A stretch of DNA of 64,000 bases, taken from positions 3,347,501-3,411,500 of the forward strand of contig JAYJMM010000118.1 of assembly GCA_037349105.1 (NCBI GenBank). The letters run 5' to 3'. The position numbers were made by a program, and so were the translations under genes. This DNA comes from Limnomonas spitsbergensis. Lineage: Eukaryota; Chlorophyta; Chlorophyceae; Chlamydomonadales. This document shows positions 47,401 through 58,100 of the stretch, in pieces; position 1 is the stretch's first letter, and every line of letters begins with the position of its first letter. The notes beneath the pieces are model-generated. The model was not told the origin of the DNA. It was given only the letters and a program-made list of their open reading frames with translations, and did no database searches.

Positions 47401-50400
47401 AATTGTTGATCACGAAGGTCACGGTATGGTCACATTGGCGTCTGAATCATAAACACCGCCTGCTCTAATGATGGGGTAGGAGTTTGGAGCAAAAGTGATT
47501 GAGGCGGAACAGGGGTTTAAAAGCTGGGGAGTGTGCTCATCAGGGTTTACAAGCTGGGGAGTGTGCTCATCAGGGTTTAAAAGCTGGGGAGTGTGCTCAT
47601 CAGGGTTTAAAAGCTGGGGAGTGTGCTCATCAGGGTTTACAAGCTGGGGAGTGTGCTCATCAGGGTTTACAAGCTGGGGAGTGTGCTCATCAGGGCTTAC
47701 AAGCTGGGGAGTGTGCTCATCAGGGTTTAAAAGCTGGGGAGTGTGCTCATCAGGGTTTAAAAGCTGGGGAGTGTGCTCATCAGGGTTTACAAGCTGGGGA
47801 GTGTGCTCATCAGGGTTTACAAGCTGGGGAGTGTGCTCATCAGGGTTTACAAGCTGGGGAGTGTGCTCATCAGGGCTTACAAGCTGGGGAGTGTGCTCAT
47901 CAGGGTTTAAAAGCTGGGGAGTGTGCTCATCAGGGTTTACAAGCTGGGGAGTGTGCTCATCAGGGTTTACAAGCTGGGGAGTGTGCTCATCAGGGCTTAC
48001 AAGCTGGGGAGTGTGCTCATCAGGGTTTAAAAGCTGGGGAGTGTGCTCATCAGGGTTTAAAAGCTGGGGAGTGTGCTCATCAGGGTTTACAAGCTGGGGA
48101 GTGTGCTCATCAGGGTTTACAAGCTGGGGAGTGTGCTCATCAGGGTTTAAAAGCTGGGGAGTGTGCTCATCAGGGTTTACAAGCTGGGGAGTGTGCTCAT
48201 CAGGGCTTACAAGCTGGGGAGTGTGCTCATCAGGGTTTAAAAGCTGGGGAGTGTGCTCATCAGGGTTTAAAAGCTGGGGAGTGTGCTCATCAGGGCTTAC
48301 AAGCTGGGGAGTGTGCTCATCAGGGTTTAAAAGCTGGGGAGTGTGCTCATCAGGGTTTAAAAGCTGGGGAGTGTGCTCATCAGGGTTTAAAAGCTGGGGA
48401 GTGTGCTCATCAGGGTTTAAAAGCTGGGGAGTGTGCTCATCAGGGTTTACAAGCTGGGGAGTGTGCTCATCAGGGCTTACAAGCTGGGGAGTGTGCTCAT
48501 CAGGGTTTAAAAGCTGGGGAGTGTGCTCATCAGGGTTTACAAGCTGGGGAGTGTGCTCATCAGGGTTTAAAAGCTGGGGAGTGTGCTCATCAGGGTTTAA
48601 AAGCTGGGGAGTGTGCTCATCAGGGTTTACAAGCTGGGGAGTGTGCTCATCAGGGTTTACAAGCTGGGGAGTGTGCTCATCAGGGTTTACAAGCTGGGGA
48701 GTGTGCTCATCAGGGTTTACAAGCTGGGGAGTGTGCTCATCAGGGTTTAAAAGCTGGGGAGTGTGCTCATCAGGGTTTAAAAGCTGGGGAGTGTGCTCAT
48801 CAGGGTTTAAAAGCTGGGGAGTGTGCTCATCAGGGTTTAAAAGCTGGGGAGTGTGCTCATCAGGGTTTACAAGCTGGGGAGTGTGCTCATCAGGGTTTAC
48901 AAGCTGGGGAGTGTGCTCATCAGGGTTTAAAAGCTGGGGAGTGTGCTCATCAGGGTTTAAAAGCTGGGGAGTGTGCTCATCAGGGTTTAAAAGCTGGGGA
49001 GTGTGCTCATCAGGGTTTACAAGCTGGGGAGTGTGCTCATCAGGGTTTAAAAGCTGGGGAGTGTGCTCATCAGGGTTTAAAAGCTGGGGAGTGTGCTCAT
49101 CAGGGTTAAAAAGCTGGGGAGTGTGCTCATCAGGGTTTACAAGCTGGGGAGTGTGCTCATCAGGGTTTAAAAGCTGGGGAGTGTGCTCATCAGGGTTTAA
49201 AAGCTGGGGAGTGTGCTCATCAGGGTTTACAAGCTGGGGAGTGTGCTCATCAGGGTTTACAAGCTGGGGAGTGTGATCATCAGGGTTTAAAAGCTGGGGA
49301 GTGTGCTCATCAGGGTTTACAAGCTGGGGAGTGTGCTCATCAGGGTTTACAAGCTGGGGAGTGTGTTCATCAGGGTTTACAAGCTGGGGAGTGTGCTCAT
49401 CAGGGTTTACAAGCTGGGGAGTGTGCTCATCAGGGCTTACAAGCTGGGGCGTGTGCTCATCAGGGTTTAAAAGCTGGGGAGTGTGCTCATCAGGGTATAA
49501 AAGCTGGGGAGTGTGCTCATCAGGGTTTAAAAGCTGGGGAGTGTGCTCATCAGGGTTTAAAAGCTGGGGAGTGTGCTCATCAGGGTTTACAAGCTGGGGA
49601 GTGTGCTCATCAGGGTTTACAAGCTGGGGAGTGTGCTCATCAGGGTTTAAAAGCTGGGGAGTGTGCTCATCAGGGTTTAAAAGCTGGGGAGTGTGCTCAT
49701 CAGGGTTTACAAGCTGGGGAGTGTGCTCATCAGGGTTTAAAAGCTGGGGAGTGTGCTCATCAGGGTATAAAAGCTGGGGAGTGTGCTCATCAGGGTTTAC
49801 AAGCTGGGGAGTGTGCCCATCAGGGTTTAAAAGCTGGGGAGTGTGCTCATCAGGGTTTAAAAGCTGGGGAGTGTGCTCATCAGGGCTTACAAGCTGGGGA
49901 GTGTGCTCATCAGGGTTTAAAAGCTGGGGAGTGTGCTCATCAGGGTTTAAAAGCTGGGGAGTGTGCTCATCAGGGTTTACAAGCTGGGGAGTGTGCTCAT
50001 CAGGGTTTAAAAGCTGGGGAGTGTGCTCATCAGGGTTTACAAGCTGGGGAGTGTGCTCATCAGGGTTTACAAGCTGGGGAGTGTGTTCATCAGGGTTTAC
50101 AAGCTGGGGAGTGTGCTCATCAGGGTTTACAAGCTGGGGAGTGTGCTCATCAGGGTTTAAAAGCTGGGGAGTGTGCTCATCAGGGTTTAAAAGCTGGGGA
50201 GTGTGCTCATCAGGGTTTAAAAGCTGGGGAGTGTGCTCATCAGGGTTTAAAAGCTGGGGAGTGTGCTCATCAGGGTTTAAAAGCTGGGGAGTGTGCTCAT
50301 CAGGGTTTACAAGCTGGGGAGTGTGCTCATCAGGGTTTAAAAGCTGGGGAGTGTGCTCATCAGGGTTTAAAAGCTGGGTAGTGTGCTCATCAGGGTTTAA

Positions 50401-52793
50401 AAGCTGGGGAGTGTGCTCATCAGGGTTTACAAGCTGGGGAGTGTGCTCATCAGGGTTTACAAGCTGGGGAGTGTGCTCATCAGGGTTTACAAGCTGGGTA
50501 GTGTGCTCATCAGGGTTTAAAAGCTGGGGAGTGTGCTCATCAGGGTTTACAAGCTGGGGAGTGTGCTCATCAGGGTTTAAAAGCTGGGGAGTGTGCTCAT
50601 CAGGGTTTAAAAGCTGGGGAGTGTGCTCATCAGGGTTTAAAAGCTGGGGAGTGTGCTCATCAGGGTTTACAAGCTGGGGAGTGTGCTCATCAGGGTTTCC
50701 TCGGCCGTTATTTTATTTGAATCAATTAAGACTGACAATGCTGTTGGCTGTTGTTGGTGGTCGGGGCTGGTTGAGGAATGTTGTCCGGTTGATGAGGCAC
50801 ATGGGTGGTTGAGTGGACTGCTGGTAACTTCCGAACGCATTCACATCCATCAGGGGGTATTTTTCGAAAGGGCCAGGCGGTTCCTGTGCTGACCCTGGTT
50901 TGCTCCGCACGTGTACACTTGCCTTCTGTCTGAGCGCTCACCATTCTCCCCGCCAACGTCTCCTGCTTTTCCAACTGCCTGTTTTCCTGCAGCTCTGGCG
51001 GGGCTGAGGGTGGGCTATGGCTCCTTCCCTCTGGACATGGTGGAATACCTCTGGAGAGCAAAACAGGTAATAAGGAATAGAGGCTGAGGGGCTGAGCAGT
51101 GGGGGAGGGGCTGAGGGGCTGAGCAGTGGGGGAGGGGCTGAGGGGCTGAGCAGTGGGGGAGGGGCTGAGGGGCTGAGCAGTGGGGAGGGGCTGAGTATGA
51201 GGATTGAGCATGAATGTGATTGGAGCATGATGGCGAGCCTGAGTGTGAGGCTGTGCCCTGAGCCCTAACCGTAACCGTGAACCCTCACTGCTGCAGCCCT
51301 ACAACGTCTCTGTTGCGTCTGAGGTAGCAGCATGTGCAGCCCTGACCAACATGGAGTATCTCAACAAGGTGAGCATGCTGGGAAGATGTAACCAGTGGGG
51401 TCGTTGTACAAGCTATTTTGCCAGACCTTTCATTTTGTTGAAAGTATCTGTTCTGATCCAGCGAGCATGTGGCGTGGGCCCCAGCTACACTGTTACCTGG
51501 GCAACTTGGCACTCACATCCGAACAAGACATTTGAACCAGGTTAGGCGCTAAAAGGCTAGGGTGGGTAGGTAGGCAGGTCCCATGGCCCCTTCCTACCTG
51601 CCCCTTCCTGCCTGCCCGTCTGTCTGTTTGCGCTTGTCTCTGTACTCCTGTTTCCTAGTGCAGCACTGACCTTTGTCGCCCTGAAAGCCTGTTCGCCCCA
51701 TCCTGGAGAAATAAAACAATATATGAATGATATAAATGAACCAAAACAGGAAGTAGGAAATGGATTCTTACAACCATAGCCAGAGATTTGCTCCTTATTA
51801 CCGAGGTCTAGTTGTATTGCACCTGAGATGATGATCTGTATCCCATTTCCCTGATTCTGGCCCCAAGGTTCGAAATCTGCTGGTTACTGAGCGGGAGCGC
51901 CTCATGGGTATGCTCAAGGAAATGCCATTCCTGGAGCCCTACCCCTCCCATGCGAATTTCATCCTCTGTAAGGTATGTGCGGGCAGGAGCCACGGAGATG
52001 CAGCTGTCCTCCTTCTTCTTTCAAGGCATGCACCTAGGCCGCAGCCGGTGGGGCTGCACGTTGTGCATGCAGGAGAGGGGTGGCTGCCAGAAGCCGTGCT
52101 GTGAAATGTGTGTACCTTCTTTCCTGCCTCGCTATTCTCACTGTCATACCCTCCACCCGAATCCAATGTCGAAACTGCCACAGGTGCTGGAGGGGCGAGA
52201 TGCAAAGGCATTGAAAGACGGCCTGGCTAACCGCGGCATCATGGTGAGAATCAGGGACATACTCCTTTCACTGTCAGACTTCGTTATATGCATTGATTTT
52301 GACATGATACTAGGCTGGTATGATGAGCTTTCAACAAAATTATAAGGGCCCAGTGGGACCGCTGCAGTCCTTAAGTAGTACTGTCCATGGCATGACAAGT
52401 ATAACGATTAGATGGCAGGTATAATTGACTGTTGTTGAAAAATCAAGAGGGAGGGGCATCACGCCCCGAGCTTCAGGTGGGGTGTGTCTTTCTCCTCTCA
52501 AACTCACGCTCCTGTGGTAGAGCCTCGTACCCTGGCTATGCCGTCTGCCTGCTCCGTTGGCCATCCCAATGTCTACAACGGGGTGGTCGATGTTCTTTAT
52601 TTCTTACCGTGCCTCGTTTCATTTCTGTGTCATGTCAGGCCTGACCCTTGTCCCCGATATGCCTGTTGATGAGCAGGTGCGCCACTACGCCAAGAAGGAG
52701 CTGTCAGGCTACATCCGGATCTCGGTGGGCAAGCCGGAGCAAACTGACGCATTGATGGCAGTGCTCAGGACCATGCAAAGAGGGGCAATATGA
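44465..52793 (+). CDS. HISN6: Histidinol-phosphate aminotransferase, plastid-targeted
   Basis: PLP-dependent enzyme of histidine biosynthesis that converts imidazole-acetol phosphate plus glutamate to histidinol phosphate. Exons: 44465-44806, 45523-45636, 46093-46187, 46384-46470, 46727-46811, 47181-47319, 50993-51066, 51297-51368, 51868-51972, 52184-52243 and 52677-52793 (TGA). All phases close, giving 429 residues. A Ser/Thr/Arg-rich leader of about 65 residues precedes [20 protein letters not shown] and [16 protein letters not shown]. Family landmarks are [21 protein letters not shown] across a junction, [18 protein letters not shown] and the PLP lysine in [17 protein letters not shown] (Lys about 285, split by intron 6). 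The C-terminus ends [16 protein letters not shown]. An in-frame ATG 300 bp upstream (44165) is possible but less transit-like. Intron 6 (47320-50992) contains a giant minisatellite. Confidence 0.93.
47511..50700 (+). repeat. Giant 30-bp minisatellite (106 units) in intron 6 of the HISN6-like gene
   Basis: From 47521 to 50700 the sequence is 106 contiguous units of exactly 30 bp, preceded by a partial unit at 47511. Each unit starts AAGCTGGGGAGTGTGCTCAT and ends CAGGGTTTA plus A or C. Variation is concentrated at two positions: GTTTAA, GTTTAC and GCTTAC endings. The GCTTAC type is nearly always followed by a GTTTAA unit. Rare private changes occur in the second half (GTATAA near 49495 and 49765, GTGATC near 49275, GTGTTC near 49365 and 50085, GGGTAG near 50378 and 50498), while the first half is almost perfectly homogeneous. 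Because 30 is a multiple of three, two frames stay open for over 500 codons, but the array is flanked by proper splice sites and is intronic. Confidence 0.97.
51083..51196 (+). repeat. 27-28-bp tandem repeat, four copies, in intron 7
   Basis: Four copies of a G-rich unit containing GGCTGAGGGGCTGAGCAGTG lie in the intron after exon 50993-51066. The spacing of the GAGCAGT block is 28, 27 and 27 bp. This is a second, unrelated minisatellite in the same gene. Confidence 0.85.
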
Positions 52794-53518
52794 ATTTGAG
52801 CTTGGCTGTTGGACCCAAAGGGTCATAATGCCACACGTAGCTCTGCAGCTTGCTGTTCTCCTGGACTGAACTTCGGGGGGGACGTCACACTATCGCGCAT
52901 TGGATACATTCAAGCATGTGTTGACGTACATGGTTATCGATACATGGGAGGTGTAGGGGGATATTATGCTGATAGTCGGGGGTGGGTGGGTGGTAGCATT
53001 TAATTATATGAGGCTTACAGCGCGCCAGAAATTCAGAATTGCCTAGGTAAAATGCTTGTTGGCTTTGACTCTGAAAACGAGTGATACGTTTCAAACACTT
53101 CCTGGCCCAACGTTTTGTTTAGAGCTAACAATCACAAGATCTCGTTTGGAAATGAGGTCCAAAGCCTAACAGCATATTACTGTACAACGGATGGCATGAG
53201 TATCTGAGCTGATATAAGGATCACAGATTCACATCGACATAATAAAAGACGCCCATGTCTCAAAACCCTAGGGTACCAGAATGCAGTCAAAATATACAGC
53301 GATATTGATTGAGTGCCGCTTTGGGGCTTTGCAGGAGGTTGATCTATTATCCCCCCCTCATCCCCTCACCTCTCTCACCCGCCCTACCAGGCCACAGAAT
53401 TCATTCACCCATGTCAACCTTTGGAACTCAGGTGTCGGACTTGGGTCTTCTTTGCCTTCCGGGCCTCCCCTTTTGTTCCTTCCCCCCCCTCTTCCTTTCT
53501 TCTTTTCTCCCTTCTGAA

Positions 53519-53580
53519 CAGTTGGGCGTCCAAGCGGCCGAGCTTTGAGCGGGCCCAGAGGTGTAACGTAATTGACATGT
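53519..53580 (+). repeat. Dispersed short repeat, copy 4
   Basis: It reads ACAGTTGGGCGTCCAAGCGG, a short gap, then GAGCGGGCCCAGAGGTGTAA and CGTAATTGACATG. It lies in the sense orientation about 730 bp after the HISN6-like stop. I found no earlier TGTAA between that stop and this copy, so it may supply the poly(A) signal. Confidence 0.7.
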
Positions 53581-53643
53581 TCACCTTTCTTTGCTTCACG
53601 CTCTTTTACCAGCCCATTTGGCTTATCCTAGGCATTAACGAAA

Positions 53644-54394
53644 GGGGGCAAAAAAACTGAACACACCCCATCATCAAGTTCTAGAGCTTGACGAGAGCTT
53701 TCCATATCTGGTCTTAAAATTGTTTTTGGCCCAGGGGGCTGGGAGAGACGGAGGGGCAGAGTGGGGGGAGGGGGGTAAAAATAAAAAGGCCCTTTTTGGA
53801 TTGTTTCACATCTTTTTTTAAACATCAGATTGAGACGATGGCTACAGCGTTGCATTCCCACTGTCATTTGCTACAGATATGCATCATAAAAAATTCCACA
53901 CAGAATGCCAGACCCTCTTCGCATGCAATTTTGACATGGGAGGGTGTCATGTCTCCGGAACCACATGCACCGTTGTGCGTACACCCATTATGAACTCACA
54001 CGATGTACCTGCATTGGTCGTTACTATTAATTAAGCAATGACAACCTGCTGTGAGCATTGTTTGAAGGTCTTAAAATTCACAGACGACCCAGTGGCCCTA
54101 AGAAATCACCAACAGGGGAAAGAGTGCAAGATAGGAGCTGATGGGCTGGCCAAGGAGAACTCGACGAAGTGACAGCGCACAATCACCACTTGACATTTGT
54201 GAAACAGGTTCATTAATCGACACCATTAGAATCGCACTTTTGAGCTGATAGAAATTGGCCCCGCTCCCTCCCTGAAATTCTGATTTTTGACTGAGAAATG
54301 AAGGTTTTACTAGATTCCGGAGGCGGGGGGGGGGGTAGCCAGGGATCGTTTCACATTTTTTTATGATGGGGTGTTTGACTTTTTTTTGCCCCCC
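53644..54394. mobile_element. Candidate non-autonomous inverted-repeat element (MITE-like)
   Basis: The left end GGGGGCAAAAAAACTGAACA (53644) continues CACCCCATCAT. The right end (54363-54394) is its imperfect reverse complement, ATGATGGGGTGTTTGACT, then poly-T, then GCCCCC. A direct repeat also lies inside: GGATTGTTTCACATCTTTTT near 53797 and GGATCGTTTCACATTTTTTT near 54345, each after a G-rich run. No transposase frame is present and no clean target-site duplication is visible. Confidence 0.45.
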
Positions 54395-55100
54395 CCCTCG
54401 GGCACTAAACCAAAATACCAAATACCTTTCTTACTCATATCCACACCCTCCAAGTCTCCACTATCAGTACCTTAGTCCTTGTACATCCTCATCGGTACTC
54501 ACTAACCTGCAATTTAAGCACGGTTGCAGGGCCAAAGATTTGCTGACATTGCAGCATGCTGCCACAGAGAACTCGAGTTTCCAATGTCTTGTCAGAGCAG
54601 ACCTAGGCTATACAGCGGCCTCACTCACACTGACTGTCAGATCTATGACACAGTCTTTTGGACGCCAAGGTAGATGGTTGGTCGGCGTCAGATTGTCTGG
54701 AGCCACTATCAGGCATTCATTGGTACAGTTTTGATACCCAAGTTTTAATTTCAAACTCTGAACGCGTCTAAAACGTCAAACATGATATCCAAGCAAAGCA
54801 AAAAATATACAGGCACCACTCTTTTGCAGCTCACAATTAACCGGAGAACTAACCCTGCCCTAATGGAGTGTGGCCGAAGTTGAACCAAATATAATACGAG
54901 AGAGAGAGGGGTAATCAGAGACTAGATCTAGGTGTGCCCATCAGTAGAGCGCCATCACTGGTAGCAGTTTTTTCGTTCTGCAGTTCTATCTGCAGACTAA
55001 TTATGTGTATGAAGCACCTGCGGGGCTTGCCAGTCATGGTCATAGCCGCCAAGCAAGTCATTATTGACTTCATCATGAAAGATACTTCTGGCAGCAGCAG

Positions 55101-58100
55101 CTACCGGTCGTACATGTAGTCAGACACAAACATGATTCCGTTCCTGTTGAAAGATCTTGAGCACATGGAGTTGATGATCAGATGATTAAGTTTTGTAATC
55201 ACAGCCAGGGCACGGCCGATGAATGAGACCAGAAAGACGAAGAAACAGGAGGTGGGCAAGGAGCTCCCACAACTATTCGCGTTCCTTCTCAAAGGGTGGA
55301 TAATCCCGCAAAAATTTAGTACCTGGGAGCTGCTACGACGTAGTCACTGCGGCCGCCTGAGCTACTTCTCCTGCTTCTGGGCTTCTCCTTCTTGCTCTGA
55401 AGGATGTTTGCTGCTGGAGGCCCGGCCATCATGTACGGGACCGGAGCCCGGTCAGGGTTTAAAGCTAGGGGCTTATCTGAACTCTGCTTTGCATCCGACA
55501 GCGATATGTACTTCTCTGGCTTGGCAAACGTACTGTCTCCGGTCTCAATGTTCCAGAAGAACCTACAAATAATCAGACAAATGACAGGATGTTAGCTGAG
55601 GCTGCGATCAAAATAAATCAGAAAAAGCTGGCAGGTTACGCGTGTGTGGGGAGAACGCAGTGAAGATATCTTGCCAAGCGATGCTCGGTCGCAATGCTGC
55701 CATCACTTTGTTAGCGCCAGAACCAGGCACAAGACACGACAAGCACCTTCATCTGTGATACATATGTGATATGTCCAAGGACAAGGAACACGGCCTTGAC
55801 CATCCATACCACGCTCCCCCTGTTCTGCCCCGCAAGTCCCCAAGACTCGTTTGTTCTGCCCCCTCACTGCTGCTCCACTGCCCTCTGATGACCACAACAG
55901 CACCTCCACTACCCTCTAATGCCTCCCAACTGCATTCTGCAGCCCCCAACAGCCCACTGCCTGCCCACCCTAGAGCTGACTCCTGGGGCTGCCCACTACC
56001 CAGGATCCCCGGGCATCACCCTGAAATCCAGCCTCCCAGAGCCTTATATCCCTCTGCTCACTGCCGCCCTGGCAGATCCTGATTCATCACGTGTACCTGA
56101 ATCTTTGCCCCGTTGCTGGGAAGGTGTCGACACATTCCTTCCACAAGATCGCGCCAGGAGCGCGCTTCACAGTGCCGATCCGCTTCAGGCCCAGCACCTC
56201 CCTGCATATAAATTTCGAATTCAAAATTGTACGTACACATGATACCCAGGTAAAGAAAGCCAAGGCCATCAGACATCCTTCATCCACAGGTTGACAGATG
56301 GTTGACAGTACCTTGTTGTCACAAATAGGGAGATGTTCAAAAGTATAGGGAAATCTTACTTTCCGAGCTTATTTCTGCGGTTTGTATTGTTCCTGTATCC
56401 CTTGACCCTTCCAAAAGCGATATAGGATGGATGCGTCGCACTGCAACACATGCATCAGTCCCAGCCATCAGTCTACAGCGACTGACAACGTTGACCACCA
56501 GTGGATGCCTGACCCTTTCAGGAAGGGCTTTGGGGTGGATGGAAAGACGCTGGGGTGACGACCAGCAATACTAGGGTGTTTTACCCCCAGCCGTTAGGCT
56601 CACGTTGGCGTGCAGACCTCCCACCTTGCTTCATCAAAGTGCTTGATATGCGCTGCTTCCAGTGCCTCGTCTAGGGGTAGAACCTGCAGGCAGCGAGCCA
56701 CAGGGAGCCAGTGAGGAAACAAAGTCTGAAGTCTTCGGAACTGGTTGAAATGTGGTGACAAAGAAATGGACCCCCAGAACCTCAATCATCCACATGCTGT
56801 CACCCTCATTCAAATAGAGCAGGCTGCTGGCCCCAATCTGATCTTTGGCAGCCACAGGGCAGCTTGCTTGAGGCGGACAGGTAGCAGAATAAATATACAC
56901 AGACGTGCCCATTCAGATATAGCAGGCTTCTGACCCGCCCGCCTGCATCCTACCTTCAAACTTCCATGAGTTCAATTTTATCAAGCGTGAGCTGCAGTTG
57001 ATAACTTCTGCCCTTTAGATCCTCTCCTGTTGGGTTCTTGGATGCATTGCTGCTGTCACAACTGTTCACCTTGTATGACTTGACGTTCTCCTCGTCTACT
57101 CCCACCAGGATGCTCATGCGCCGCAGCTTCTCCAAAGCGTCAGTAACCTCAAAGTCGACGATCTGCTCCAGCTTGCTGCGCCTGCATGGGACCACAATGT
57201 GCAGGTAAGGGTGAACACCAGATCCAGCTTGATGCAACTGTGCGACGTGTAGACTAAACGCATCATGTATGCTTATTTCACTCCTCAGTCCTGCAAGCTC
57301 TGATGATGATCACTCAACAGTTCAACACTCAACATGCACATTCCATTGCAAAGCCATAAATCGGTGGATGTGTAGGTTTAATGCAGGATCTACTGTTTCA
57401 GTAACGCGGTCTCACTGTTTGTGTTTGCATTCCAAGGTCAGAATGTGTGGACATGGAGGGTACCAGTGTATGCTGTAACAGTAGGCAGGCCTCCATTCTG
57501 CCGCTGCCAATCAACCGCCTCACTTGAGTTGTTTCTCTAGGAAGTCCTCCACGCTCCTGTCCAGCTGGCGGCGACTCATGGCCACTGGCTCCTGGAGGCC
57601 GCACCAGAGGAAGAAGTAGGCCAGCAGCGTCTCCTTGTCCTCTTGCTCCAGGGCTTCGTCCAGGACCTGGGATAGAACCCCGTTATTGCTGGCCAGGTTG
57701 TGCCTGAGGGGCAGAGACACAGATATGACACACTGCAACACAATCTTCATATCAGCTGCTGGGCTAGCTGAGGAAGCAAATGTTGAAATGTGTTGGGATG
57801 TGACATATTTGTTGTCCATCCCAAATATTACCGTTCTTGGGGGACAACAATCAGGGTAGGGTGGACCAGCATCAGCAAGGGAAGAAGACCCCTAGTGACA
57901 TGCACCTTACATCTTCGTGCCCAACAAACTGTTCACAATTATGATCTTAAGCTATCGAGCTAGAAATAAGACACACCATTTGTATACCCGGATTTGGAAA
58001 TGTTTAGGAACGGATTCGATCCTCTAGATAGAAGGGAGAACACACTGTGGGAAAGATCAGTCCTTTGTCCCTTCCTTTCTGTATACACTGAGAGGAGGCA

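Larger units (their letters stand above)
52794..55100. other. Convergent intergenic region
   Basis: Lies between the stops of the HISN6-like gene (+) and the DUF3754/WW gene (-). It holds dispersed-repeat copy 4 (53519-53580) and a candidate inverted-repeat element (53644-54394). No exon was recognised. Confidence 0.5.

Noticed and set aside
47511..50700. CRISPR-like array
   Set aside because: The units are contiguous with no unique spacers, and the context is a eukaryotic intron.
47495..50812. Very long open frames (593, 536 and 503 codons) made of 10-residue repeats
   Set aside because: They result from a 30-bp repeat with no stop in two frames. The array lies between matched donor and acceptor sites of the HISN6-like gene and is intronic.
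56082..56294. Plus-strand frame reading IRFRPSTSLHINFEF with an apparent acceptor
   Set aside because: The opposite strand contains the first half of a WW domain whose phases match on both sides, so this frame is antisense to a real exon.
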